A DNA stretch of 13,921 nt, taken from positions 1-13,921 of the forward strand of contig JAISCO010000232.1 in NCBI GenBank assembly GCA_031265535.1, given 5' to 3'. Below the pieces are notes generated by a model. The model did not search any database, had not been told where the DNA came from, and saw only the letters and a list, made by a program, of their open reading frames with translations. Positions 1 through 7,528 of this stretch are shown piece by piece. The translations under genes and the position numbers were made by a program. The stretch is from Spirochaetaceae bacterium (GTDB taxonomy: Bacteria; Spirochaetota; Spirochaetia; Treponematales; Breznakiellaceae). Each line of letters starts with the position of its first letter. The first letter of the stretch is position 1.

Positions 1-19
1 ACTTGACCCACAGAAATTT

Positions 20-161
20 TTAACCGCTAAGTCGAAGAAGTCGAAAAAGTTTTCATTCAAATTGCTCAAAACTTGAGCCGTTTTAGCCATTCTTTGTTGA
101 CAATTTAGCGCCTCCGGCCATTTTTTCCTTCCTTCTTTACTTTTTCGACTTTGCGGTAAAT
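20..161. repeat. Imperfect inverted repeat downstream of the SpoIIE gene
   Basis: The left arm (about 20-51) and the right arm (about 139-161) are inverted copies of one motif built around ACCGC-AAGTCGAAAAAGT, separated by roughly 87 bases. The left arm also carries an internal 9-base duplication (GTCGAAGAA). On the minus strand the right half is purine-rich, like the tracts that follow two other genes here. An open frame on the minus strand starts at ATG 90 and reads off the left edge, but it has no ribosome binding site and runs through the left repeat arm, so I do not call a gene. The rest of 1-205 shows nothing I recognise. Confidence 0.5.
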
Positions 162-205
162 CTTCTTTGGCAGCGATTAAATTATAGACAAGGTGTGGCG
201 GATTT

Positions 206-3142
206 CTAATTCCAGTGTATGCCGAGCAGCGTAAGGTCGTCGTACTGTTCGTCTTCGAACATACCCAAATAATACACATACATGGGGTTTCCCGGATAAT
301 TTTTAACCTTGCAGTAAGTGCGGTATTCAAGAAAATAGTCGCGCAGGAATGAATTTATCTTGCCGTCAACAAGAACACGGTCATCGTCACCTGCATCCGT
401 TTTTTTATACATGCGAAAAATTTTTTCGATTGACACCATCGCCATTATCACTTCCTCAATTGTTCCCATGCAGGCTGTAAAATCAAAATGATACTCCCGC
501 TCGCCCTGCGGATTGTGATATTTGTACAGTGTGTATATTTGATTGTTCATAACGGCATTTATTATAGCCTCGACGCGGTCGGCGCCAAGTTCTTCGCCGT
601 TCTGACCTACGGTATGACTGCCGTGCGGAGAATCCTGCGGCAAGCCGTTATAATCACAAATAATTTCGTTAAAATTAGCATCGCGGAATAAGCGTTTAGC
701 TTCCTCAATACCGTCGGTGTAGAGCAGCAGCATATCACCGTGGTCGATGCTAAGGGTCTGTACACGGTAAGCGTTTGAGGCTTCCAGCATAGAGTTCGGC
801 AGCACGCCCGCCGCCGGGGACTGGAGCAGGGTTATGGTTTTTAGCCGTCTTGCGGAATTGTCGTACCAGTGAATCACATTGTCGCCGGCATTGCAGAAGT
901 GGACAACGCCTTTTTCGGAGTCAAAGAGGCACAGGGTAAAGGCGGCAAAGCGCTCCTTAAAGTCCAGTGTTTCAATAAAGTCGTTGATGAGGTATACCAG
1001 CGTTTCAATGCGCAAACCGTCTTTATCCGGCTTCCATGTTTTGAAGTAATTGCGGAACATGGTGGCAATCTGTGCCATGATCAGCGCAGCCGGAACGCCT
1101 TTTCCCGCAATATCGCATTTTATAATCGCAAAATAACGTCCATCAATATCCTGATAGTCAAAATAATCGCCTGAAACACCCTTTGCCCCCTCATAATAAC
1201 CAAAAAATCTGGTGTTTTTGCTTGACCGGGAACCGTAAGTAAGTTTATTTCCATCCCTGTCTGTCTCCAGCGGGATAAATTTCTTTTGAATCTCCTTGCC
1301 GATAGATAAATCTTCCGCCGCTTTTGCCGCTTTTACGAGTCCGCGCGTCATATCATTGATAGTTTCAGCAAGGGTTTCCAATTCATCGTTAGTTTTTAAC
1401 GTGATTTCGACGCCTTCAAGGTCCGCTTTGTCCTCAGTATCGCGTATCTGTTCGACGTACTGTACAAGGCGGCGTATTGGCCGGATTATTAGCGTAGATA
1501 GAACTATCGCACCTATGCTGCCAATAAGTAAAGCGGCGAACGCAACATACAGAATGGTTGTAAGAATAACGCGTTCTCCGGCCAGCATTGATTTTAGTAT
1601 AGTTTCATTCGATATTTCGAGCCGGACTACGCCGCGTACATAAATATCGCTTGAACCTTGCCGGAAAAGAACCGGTTTATATAATAGGTAATTTTGACTT
1701 TGCGAAATATCAATTTTGTAGATGTCAAATTTAGGGTACGAATTAACATCGCTGCCGATTCTGTCCAGGATCAGTGTTATCCTGTTTTCAAGGTCGCGGG
1801 TTGTGGTCTGAATATCTTCAAGCCGCCGGCGGCTTTCCGCGTCATTCAAAAGTAATAGTTCCGTACTTTCGCGGTTAAACTGGGCAATACTCGCGGTCAT
1901 ATCGCCGACAGCTTTTCGCGCCTCGGCGTTCAAATAATAGTTCAGCAGGGACAGCGCCGGAGTAATACCGTCTGTAATACGTGAAACACCAAGTTTCAGC
2001 ACATCCGTATTGATTTTAAGCAAAATATTGGGATCGTTGCTTGCCAAAACATAATCATTGTGTAGCGTGTCGCTTGAACCAAAACCGGTAATGGTAACAT
2101 AACGCGCCTCCGGAACAGAAGCGATTTGAGATGGCAAATATCCTAGTTCCAGCATACTGTCCCACGGCAGGAATACGCGCGAGCTTAGGGCCAGCGATTC
2201 AAGAAGTACGGAAGAACGATCCCACATTCCGCGCATAAGGGTTTCTTTTTGTGCGCGGCTCATAGACATAAACAGCGGGATTGAAAACATGACAACTATC
2301 AGCATCACAAGCGCGAGTATAATCAGCGCGAATTTGAGCCTGAGCCCAAAAACATATTTCTTTACAAGCATCGCTTGCCGCTTTTTTTCCACCGGCATTA
2401 AATCCTCATTCAGTAAGGCGAGTATTTCAACTTGTATTGCCTTGTTTTCAAGCAGTATAACACCAATTCCGCGCAATGTAAGCGCCGTTAAAATGACGCC
2501 AAAAATCAGCGTCAGACCGGTTATGACTGTCGTAATATCAAAAATAAATTTTTCCCCAAACTGAACTATCCAAAAATTTTCCCACAAATTGTTAAAGTCG
2601 CCGAATTTTACGGTAAAGGTCTTTGCTATACTGATAGCTTTGGGCAAAACGGCGTCTCCACGCAGAGGGTGCCGTACTACGACATCGTAGATGCCTTCCG
2701 GCAGAAACTCAACATTAGGGACTATGATTTTTCTGTCGCCGCTTACTGTATAATCTCCATTTTCTAAGCTAAGAGCGCGTACTATCTGCCCGTCTTTGCG
2801 GAAGAATATGCCGTTGACCACGCCGCCTTCCAAAAATCCCCATCCAATTATCTCCATAGATAAATTGCCTTGAATGTCTTGGCGGTAATCAATCAGGCTT
2901 ATGAATGTATGCTGGGCATAATGGCCTAAGCCTTTTATGCCGGACGAATCGTATGGCGCTTTCCGATTTATCCGCGCCCTGTAGCCGGCTGTACGCATAG
3001 CTTCCGTAAAATTGCCGGCACTAAATTGTTCCGGGTTGTCCCAATAGATTTTGTCCGCGCAAAAAAGTTTCGGCGTAAAAGCGAGAGAAAAAATCGTTAA
3101 AAAAAGCAAAAATAGTCTTAAAAACACAGACGCATCCGGCAA
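206..3142 (-). CDS. Membrane-bound SpoIIE/PP2C-type serine phosphatase with HAMP domain
   Basis: Likely a signal-transducing protein phosphatase that senses something outside the membrane and dephosphorylates a cytoplasmic partner, typically an anti-sigma-factor antagonist. In order: a hydrophobic signal sequence (about residues 6-29), an extracytoplasmic domain to about 195, membrane segments near 199-222 and 268-292, a second sensory stretch with a predicted coiled coil, a membrane segment at 525-551, a HAMP domain (about 552-605), and a SpoIIE phosphatase domain from about 640 to the end. Metal-binding acidic residues are visible: D659 in GDYFD, D677 in DIAGKG, D810 in YTDG and D968/D969 in DDLTLLG, so the enzyme looks active. 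The reading frame opens at a TTG (3142) with no ribosome binding site. A GTG at 3127 would give a cleaner signal peptide. An ATG at 3150 lies in another frame and joins this one only if a T is added to a run of five (3120-3124). A TATAAT box lies at 3156-3161 but has no good -35. The partner protein is not in the window. Confidence 0.9.
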   Translation of the reverse strand: MPDASVFLRLFLLFLTIFSLAFTPKLFCADKIYWDNPEQFSAGNFTEAMRTAGYRARINRKAPYDSSGIKGLGHYAQHTFISLIDYRQDIQGNLSMEIIGWGFLEGGVVNGIFFRKDGQIVRALSLENGDYTVSGDRKIIVPNVEFLPEGIYDVVVRHPLRGDAVLPKAISIAKTFTVKFGDFNNLWENFWIVQFGEKFIFDITTVITGLTLIFGVILTALTLRGIGVILLENKAIQVEILALLNEDLMPVEKKRQAMLVKKYVFGLRLKFALIILALVMLIVVMFSIPLFMSMSRAQKETLMRGMWDRSSVLLESLALSSRVFLPWDSMLELGYLPSQIASVPEARYVTITGFGSSDTLHNDYVLASNDPNILLKINTDVLKLGVSRITDGITPALSLLNYYLNAEARKAVGDMTASIAQFNRESTELLLLNDAESRRRLEDIQTTTRDLENRITLILDRIGSDVNSYPKFDIYKIDISQSQNYLLYKPVLFRQGSSDIYVRGVVRLEISNETILKSMLAGERVILTTILYVAFAALLIGSIGAIVLSTLIIRPIRRLVQYVEQIRDTEDKADLEGVEITLKTNDELETLAETINDMTRGLVKAAKAAEDLSIGKEIQKKFIPLETDRDGNKLTYGSRSSKNTRFFGYYEGAKGVSGDYFDYQDIDGRYFAIIKCDIAGKGVPAALIMAQIATMFRNYFKTWKPDKDGLRIETLVYLINDFIETLDFKERFAAFTLCLFDSEKGVVHFCNAGDNVIHWYDNSARRLKTITLLQSPAAGVLPNSMLEASNAYRVQTLSIDHGDMLLLYTDGIEEAKRLFRDANFNEIICDYNGLPQDSPHGSHTVGQNGEELGADRVEAIINAVMNNQIYTLYKYHNPQGEREYHFDFTACMGTIEEVIMAMVSIEKIFRMYKKTDAGDDDRVLVDGKINSFLRDYFLEYRTYCKVKNYPGNPMYVYYLGMFEDEQYDDLTLLGIHWN

Positions 3143-3188
3143 ATCTTCATAAAAAATTATATTGCCGATAAGCCTGTAGCGCTACCCG

Positions 3189-3373
3189 CCCGCCAGCGGG
3201 TTCTCATGCGCTCCGCGCCGGCATACCCAAAGCACCCACCAGTGGGTTTTCATGCGCTCCGCGCCGGCATACCCAAAGCAGCCTTTACTCCGCGCCGTCG
3301 AGGCCGATAACGGCGATTGGCATACGCGGCAGTGGGCCCGCCAGCGGGTTTATATGCGCTCCGCGCTAATACC
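3189..3373. repeat. 46-base hairpin repeat, two tandem copies and one partial
   Basis: Copy 1 (3189-3234) and copy 2 (3235-3280) are directly adjacent and match at 43 of 46 positions. A shorter third copy starts at 3337 and matches to about 3365. Each copy begins with a small palindrome, CCCGC-CA-GCGGG. In copy 2 it is CCCAC-CA-GTGGG, so a G-C pair became an A-T pair with both sides changed together. The unit also contains GCGC-TCC-GCGC. The array lies just upstream of the SpoIIE gene. It resembles a REP-like interspersed element. No transposase is nearby. Confidence 0.85.
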
Positions 3374-3486
3374 TTCTCACCCTCGTTGGGGCGAGACACG
3401 GCTTTCACTTCGATAGCGGCCTGCCGGCGAGTCTTCAACGCATAGAGTTTTGCCTTGCCTCGATTCATCGCACAACGTTTTACCAC
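3250..3486 (-). other. Open frame composed mostly of repeat sequence, doubtful gene
   Basis: A 78-codon frame with a GC-rich, arginine- and alanine-rich product. Its N-terminal part translates the 31-base dispersed repeat (MNRGKAKLYA) and its C-terminal part translates copies of the 46-base repeat. I see no ribosome binding site, domain or signal peptide. The composition and the overlap with two repeat families suggest a chance open frame over repetitive DNA. It is listed only so that it is not mistaken for a normal gene. Confidence 0.25.
3441..3471 (-). repeat. 31-base dispersed repeat, copy A
   Basis: Read on the minus strand, this block starts GCGATGAATCG and ends GCAAAACTCTATG. It matches 12060-12090 on the plus strand at 27 of 31 positions. 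The two copies lie in opposite orientation about 8.6 kb apart, and both sit in gene-free, hairpin-rich DNA. This points to an interspersed element rather than shared coding sequence. Confidence 0.8.
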
Positions 3487-3536
3487 TTGTTTTATTTGCA
3501 GTGAGGTTTAATACCCAGCCGCCTCTATTGAGGCCA

Positions 3537-3587
3537 TTCATTGCCGGCTATTTTCCCACCTGTCATCGTAAACTCGCCATCGCCGTC
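3537..3587 (-). pseudogene. Fragment of a beta-helix repeat protein gene
   Basis: The minus strand translates here as D-G-D-G-E-F-T-M-T-G-G-K-I-A-G-N-E before a stop a few codons later. The pattern F-T-M-x-G-G-x-I-x-G-N is the repeat unit I associate with large surface-exposed beta-helix (pectin-lyase-like) proteins that are common in treponemes. Upstream the frame loses the pattern, so only about one repeat survives. This is most likely debris from a deleted gene. The surrounding 3487-3807 shows no other convincing coding signal. Confidence 0.35.
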
Positions 3588-3807
3588 AGGATTATGTCTC
3601 CCGCGCCGCCCGTATCAAATTGATGGCGCGTTCCACGATAAAAGCGGAACTCGGCTGGAAATGGCTTAGTTTTGAGTTTGCGTTTCTGCTGATACTTGGC
3701 TGATTATGAGCTTTACGGTCTATTAGGTAGGAAATCTTGAATTGTAGGTCAAGTGTAGACTCCAGCCCTGCGGTCTTACGGCACTCCCATCAGCGGGGTA
3801 AAACGCT

Positions 3808-3917
3808 CATTCCTTTTTACTTTTTCCCTTTTCCTTTTTACCTAATTGCTAACTCCTCATTCCTCATTCCTCATTGTTAATTGCTCCTTTTTCCCCTTTC
3901 CTTTTTACTTTTTACTT
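3808..3917 (-). repeat. Heptamer-periodic purine-rich repeat tract
   Basis: On the minus strand the tract reads almost entirely as 7-base units: AAAAAGT, AAAAAGG, AAAGGGG, AAAAAGG, then AATTAAC, three copies of AATGAGG, AGTTAGC, AATTAGG, then AAAAAGG, AAAAGGG, AAAAAGT, AAAAAGG. The phase breaks only twice, by 3 bases and by 1 base. The tract begins at the very end of the M15 lipoprotein gene, so that gene's TAA stop lies inside it. The heptamers resemble the short tandemly repeated repetitive sequences described in cyanobacteria. A related array lies at 8400-8455. Confidence 0.8.
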
Positions 3918-5312
3918 GATAGCGCGGGGCACCGTATCGTTTCTGCCGGTTCCAAAAATTAGAAGCTCCGGGTGGTACTCGAAGTGCATTGTGTCGTAGC
4001 GGGACCACCTGCCGCCCCAGATAAAGCCCTGTTCCTCGAAGGCGCGGATCACGGCGGTGGGCGGTTTTTGCAGTTTTTCGGCGGGAACGGTACGCCAGTC
4101 GATCCCCTTGGCGGATGTCCATTGCCAGTAGGTTTCCATGCCTGCCTGCGCCTTCATCAACAGATCCACCGCCGCGCCGTATGAGTGAAAGCTGCGGCTT
4201 TCGCTGCCCGCGATGTTTCGCCAGTTCCAACCGGTAATGCTCTCCAGCTTGTCGAGCCATAGCGGTATCTCCGTATCGGTTTTTGCCAATTCCTGAATCC
4301 GCGCGTCCACACGGCCAAGCGGCGCGGCAATGTTTTGATGGATTTGCACCCGCCGTCCCAGAAAATCAATCCATTGCTGGTGAGAGAACGCCTCCGTTCT
4401 GCTGCCGGCCTGCCAAAGGGTATCAAAAAACGGAGAGCGGACGGCGTTTGAGTTTGCAAAAGGGCGATACGCCCGGTAGGAATCGAGGGAAGCTCTTCGG
4501 GAAATAACGCGGTTTGCCGTACTTTGCCAGGGGCTTGTCTCATTCGGACTATCGGGAGTTTCCATGTAGTACCGGTACAAAAACTGGGGGCGAAAATCCT
4601 CCGGCCGGATAGCGTCATCCTGTGGAAGAAACCGGCCTTGGGCGTAGTACCAGCGTACCCCGTCCATTTCCAGCGTCCAGTCCCCGTCCTGAAAGACCGG
4701 CGGTCCAAGCCGTTCGCCGTAAGCCTCGGCAAACAAGTTCACCATATCTTCCGCCTGATCTCCGCCGGCAGCGCGGCGCAGTCCCAGTTCCGCAAGCGCG
4801 GCCTCCGCCCAGGTTCCGGCTATCTCCTCAGCGTCCCGCGCCTTTACCCGCCTGGTAAACAGAAGACCGCCGCCGGAAAGAAAGCGCACCCCTTGTATAA
4901 GGCTCTCAAACTCTCCGTTCAAATCTTCCGCCGTATCCGCGTCCACATACTCGCGGCTGGTCCAAAAGGGTATAAGCTTGCCGTCCATAAAGTCAATTTG
5001 GGCAAGGAAATCCGCAAGCGGCGCGGCTATGCGTCCCTCGACGAGGGACGCGCCCACAAAAAATGTGTCGTAGTCGATAGGGTCGGGCAATGGCAGCGGT
5101 TTTTTGATGTTTATCTCAAACAGCCTGCCTCCGGTTTTTTGTGCTATAGCCCGCGCCGCCCGGCGGGTGGCGGCATCTTCCGCAAAATAGATGACCAGAT
5201 TAGGCCCCGCCCGTTCATCGGGAATTGCCATGTCGTCTTTCCGCAGCACTGCACAGCCTACGATACTGAATATCAGGGTTAAAAGAGAACAAAACCGGAG
5301 TATTTTCAACAT
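3912..5312 (-). CDS. Lipoprotein with degenerate flavodoxin-like domain fused to M15 peptidase
   Basis: Predicted to cut the peptide stem of peptidoglycan from a lipid anchor outside the inner membrane. The signal peptide ends in a lipobox with C20 (I-V-G-C). Residues about 38-180 have a flavodoxin-like pattern: a first strand LVIYF, FFVGAS at 84-89, and DGKLIPFWTS at 110-119. The phosphate-binding loop is not conserved (AEDAATRR instead of S-x-T-G-x-T), so FMN binding is doubtful. A middle region of unknown role follows. The C-terminal M15 (VanY/M15_C-like) domain has zinc ligands H376 and D383 in HSYGAAVD and H443 in MHFEY. The ATG at 5312 has an AAGGA ribosome binding site 6-7 bases upstream. 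The gene lies 105 bases downstream of the importer ATPase and may be transcribed separately. Its exact cleavage site (D-Ala-D-Ala carboxypeptidase or L,D-endopeptidase) cannot be told from sequence. Confidence 0.85.
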   Translation of the reverse strand: MLKILRFCSLLTLIFSIVGCAVLRKDDMAIPDERAGPNLVIYFAEDAATRRAARAIAQKTGGRLFEINIKKPLPLPDPIDYDTFFVGASLVEGRIAAPLADFLAQIDFMDGKLIPFWTSREYVDADTAEDLNGEFESLIQGVRFLSGGGLLFTRRVKARDAEEIAGTWAEAALAELGLRRAAGGDQAEDMVNLFAEAYGERLGPPVFQDGDWTLEMDGVRWYYAQGRFLPQDDAIRPEDFRPQFLYRYYMETPDSPNETSPWQSTANRVISRRASLDSYRAYRPFANSNAVRSPFFDTLWQAGSRTEAFSHQQWIDFLGRRVQIHQNIAAPLGRVDARIQELAKTDTEIPLWLDKLESITGWNWRNIAGSESRSFHSYGAAVDLLMKAQAGMETYWQWTSAKGIDWRTVPAEKLQKPPTAVIRAFEEQGFIWGGRWSRYDTMHFEYHPELLIFGTGRNDTVPRAIK

Positions 5313-5333
5313 TTATTCCTTAGGTCTATATCT

Positions 5334-5373
5334 AAAAAGCGTTTCCCCGCCGGAGGTTACACTACAGCGGGAA
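5334..5373 (-). terminator. Weak candidate terminator after the importer ATPase gene
   Basis: On the minus strand TTCCCGC (5367-5373) can pair with GCGGGGAA (5343-5350, one bulged G) across a 16-base loop. It is followed, four bases on, by a run of five T (5334-5338). The stem is short and the loop long, so this is only a possibility. Its position between the ATPase gene and the M15 gene is sensible. Confidence 0.3.
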
Positions 5374-5417
5374 TCACAGAGGGGATTGAGTGTTTCAACA
5401 ACGCGAGGGGGATGGAT

Positions 5418-6242
5418 TTATATTATATAATTACCGTTTTGATTATGGATAATCCACAGAATTTGTTCCCTGATGCTTATATATTCTTTAGAAAAGCGGG
5501 TTTTGTCGGTGCCGTCGCCCGAAATATGGTAAGTAAATTCGGTTTTAAATTCACGAACTATCCTGCCGGGCCTGGGGGACATAACCATAACTCTGGTAGC
5601 AAGGGACAAGGCTTCGTCTACATCATGGGTAATTAAAAAAAAAGTTCCGTGGTTTGCGGACCAGATTATCCTGGTTAGCTGATGCATATTCTCCCTGGTC
5701 AGCGCATCCAACGCGCCAAAAGGCTCGTCCATAAGAATTATCCTGGGGTCATTCACCAATACTCTGGCAAGGCAGGCTCTCTGGCGCATCCCACCCGAAA
5801 GTTCATAGGATTTATGATATTTAAAATCTCGCAGCCCAACCTGTTCCAGATATTTGTCCGATAAGGCTTCCCGTTCTTTTCTGCTGAATTTTCTCATTTT
5901 AAGGCCAAATTCAACATTTTCCCGCACATTTAGCCAGGGATACAAAGTTGGGGATTGAAAAACAAAACCCCGGTTCCAGTCCGGCCCGCGTATGATTAAC
6001 CCGTCAACCATGGCTCTGCCCGCGGACGGCTTGATAAAACCGGCTATAATATTAAGAAGCGTTGTTTTACCGCAGCCGGAGGGACCCAAGAGGCAGATAA
6101 ATTCCCCCTGTTGGATTTCAAAGTTAATATCTGAAAGTACTTGGGTGGAACAGTTCCCGGTATTATACGTCATACATATATCCGAGAGGGATACAATCGC
6201 TCCGTTCTTTGCCGGTAAGAGATCCGGTCCGTCCTGAATCAT
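5418..6242 (-). CDS. Taurine/sulfonate-type ABC importer ATPase
   Basis: Cytoplasmic ATP-hydrolysing subunit that powers the importer encoded just upstream. With the start at 6242 (274 residues), the motifs are Walker A GPSGCGKTT at 53-61, Q-loop Q96 followed by the TLYPWLNVRENVEFGL stretch typical of TauB/SsuB proteins, signature LSGGMRQR from 148, Walker B IILMDE at 168-173 and the H-loop histidine H206. All are intact. The frame could open earlier at 6323, in an ATGA overlap with the binding-protein gene. That would add 27 arginine-rich residues encoded across a strong hairpin. The ATG at 6242 instead has AAGGA seven bases upstream and gives a normal family N-terminus, so I prefer it. Substrate class is inferred from the binding protein. 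Confidence 0.92.
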   Translation of the reverse strand: MIQDGPDLLPAKNGAIVSLSDICMTYNTGNCSTQVLSDINFEIQQGEFICLLGPSGCGKTTLLNIIAGFIKPSAGRAMVDGLIIRGPDWNRGFVFQSPTLYPWLNVRENVEFGLKMRKFSRKEREALSDKYLEQVGLRDFKYHKSYELSGGMRQRACLARVLVNDPRIILMDEPFGALDALTRENMHQLTRIIWSANHGTFFLITHDVDEALSLATRVMVMSPRPGRIVREFKTEFTYHISGDGTDKTRFSKEYISIREQILWIIHNQNGNYII

Positions 6243-6282
6243 ATACGCGTCCTTGTTTGGTATTCGCCTAAAGATCAACCTG

Positions 6283-6314
6283 CCGCGCCGCAGACCTGCG
6301 GGTCTGCGGCGTGG
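6283..6314 (-). promoter_or_regulatory. Strong hairpin between binding-protein and ATPase genes
   Basis: An 11-bp perfect stem (CGCCGCAGACC at 6286-6296 with its complement at 6301-6311) closes a TGCG loop. It extends by about three more pairs, including one G-T. There is no T run after it, so it is not a standard terminator. It begins just after the binding-protein stop (6320) and ends before the ATPase ribosome binding site. That is the classic place for a hairpin that protects upstream message, giving more binding protein than ATPase. Confidence 0.75.
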
Positions 6315-6319
6315 AAAAG

Positions 6320-7363
6320 TCATTTCAGAGACAACTCGATATACCGGGGATTAACTGCTTTCTGAAAAACCGTAAGCTCCGGCGCTTCTTTGATTGACTG
6401 CTGTTTTACCAGAAAATCGGCGGTTTTCTTCAGAGCATCCGCAATGGCTCCCGGATTGCCGCTGGTTCCCAAATACTGAGGGGATAGCTGCTCACGGGCG
6501 CTGAGCCATACGTTGCCGAGTATCTGGTTTCTGCTCTCTTCATTGCTGATGTCAAAATAGTCCGCCAGAATGGAGACGGCTTCATCAAGGTTCTCCTCAT
6601 AGATAGTTTGGGCACGGGAAAGAATCCTGATGTATTCCGCCACCAGTTCCGGGTACGCATCCCCGAATTCTTTTCTCACCACCTCAACATCTGCGGTAAC
6701 CGCTCCCTCCTTTGCCAGATCCTCACTGGTGATAAGAAGCCTGCCGTCTGTCAGGAGTTTGGTTAGGGTAGGCTCCCACACATAAGCGGCATTTATATCT
6801 CCGCGCTGCCATGCGGCATAGATATCGGCGGGCTGCATATCCAGGATACTTACCGCTCCTGTGTCCACTCCGTTTAACTCAAAGGCGCTCAAAAGGCTGT
6901 AATGCGCGGTAGACCCAAACGGTACTCCGATCTTTTTTCCCGTGAGATCTTTTACCGAGTTGACGGCGGAATTATTTTTCACCGCCAGGGCTTCGGATTT
7001 TCCCAGTATACCGTGGATCCAAATAAGTTCAACGCCAAGATTGTTGGAAATCGCCGTAACCGCGGGAGTAGTTCCCACAAGACCAAGGTCTATACTCCCC
7101 GAAGCCAGGGCGCTTACTACCGAAGCTCCGGACTCAAATTCCCTTAGCTTAACGGTTATCCCCATCGCGGAAAAAAAATTTTTTGCCTTTGCGATATTTT
7201 CGTCATTGGGTATCTGTTGAGTTCCAATATTGACCGAATCGGGCAAATTCGTTACGGCGCTTTTATTTTCCGGAACCGTATCCCGCCGTCTAGAACATCC
7301 TGAAAAAATTCCCGCGATGATAAACGCAACTAACACTAATGCCGGCACATTTTTCTTTTTCAT
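6320..7363 (-). CDS. TauA-like substrate-binding lipoprotein
   Basis: Captures the substrate outside the membrane and delivers it to the permease. The signal peptide ends in lipobox F-S-G-C with C23, so the protein is lipid-anchored. The mature part carries the hallmarks of TauA-type proteins: REFESGASVVSALASG at 74-89, a GKKIGVPFGSTAHYSLL stretch in the middle, and AAWQRGDINAAYVWEP at about 186-202, then GAVTADVEVVRKEF. These match the taurine-binding protein of E. coli closely in my recollection. A taurine or related alkanesulfonate ligand is therefore likely but not proven. The ATG at 7363 has a strong AAGGAG site seven bases upstream. The gene is 165 bases downstream of the permease gene, with a hairpin between them. 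No taurine-degrading enzyme such as TauD is encoded in the window. Confidence 0.92.
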   Translation of the reverse strand: MKKKNVPALVLVAFIIAGIFSGCSRRRDTVPENKSAVTNLPDSVNIGTQQIPNDENIAKAKNFFSAMGITVKLREFESGASVVSALASGSIDLGLVGTTPAVTAISNNLGVELIWIHGILGKSEALAVKNNSAVNSVKDLTGKKIGVPFGSTAHYSLLSAFELNGVDTGAVSILDMQPADIYAAWQRGDINAAYVWEPTLTKLLTDGRLLITSEDLAKEGAVTADVEVVRKEFGDAYPELVAEYIRILSRAQTIYEENLDEAVSILADYFDISNEESRNQILGNVWLSAREQLSPQYLGTSGNPGAIADALKKTADFLVKQQSIKEAPELTVFQKAVNPRYIELSLK

Positions 7364-7470
7364 GTAAAACTCCTTACAATTCTGATATTACCACCACTAT
7401 AAAAATGGAGGCGGCAGTTTAACATTACGAAAATAATTCTTTACAGGATAAAAAATTATCAATCAAAGCT

Positions 7471-7497
7471 GTTCCAAAACTAATCGAGTTTTGGAAC
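7471..7497 (-). promoter_or_regulatory. Hairpin between permease and binding-protein genes
   Basis: GTTCCAAAACT (7471-7481) pairs perfectly with AGTTTTGGAAC (7487-7497) around a 5-base loop, an 11-bp stem. No T run follows on the minus strand. It sits in the 165-base gap after the permease stop. It could be a processing or stabilising element, an operator, or a copy of a genome-wide palindrome. A possible -10 (TATAGT) for the binding-protein gene lies downstream near 7398-7403, but the -35 is poor. Confidence 0.7.
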
Positions 7498-7528
7498 CGG
7501 CTCAATCTAAAATATTAAATTGCCGCAT

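Noticed and set aside
1..90. Minus-strand frame from ATG 90 running off the left edge
   Set aside because: It has no ribosome binding site, and part of it is the repeated FFD-x-AV segment that is also encoded by the inverted right arm, so it looks like repeat DNA. Sequence to the left could overturn this.
3808..3917. Possible CRISPR-like or retroelement-related array
   Set aside because: The units are only seven bases long and contiguous, with no spacers and no cas or reverse transcriptase gene in the window.
4157..4732. 191-codon minus-strand frame
   Set aside because: It is an out-of-frame shadow within the M15 lipoprotein gene, with no recognisable domain or ribosome binding site.
4524..5282. 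252-codon plus-strand frame
   Set aside because: It is antisense to the M15 lipoprotein gene, whose lipobox and zinc ligands are clear. GC-rich codon use on the true strand explains the open antisense frame.
6243..6323. N-terminal extension of the importer ATPase with an ATGA overlap at 6323
   Set aside because: It would translate a strong GC-rich hairpin into an arginine-rich stretch unlike the family, and the ATG at 6242 has a better ribosome binding site.
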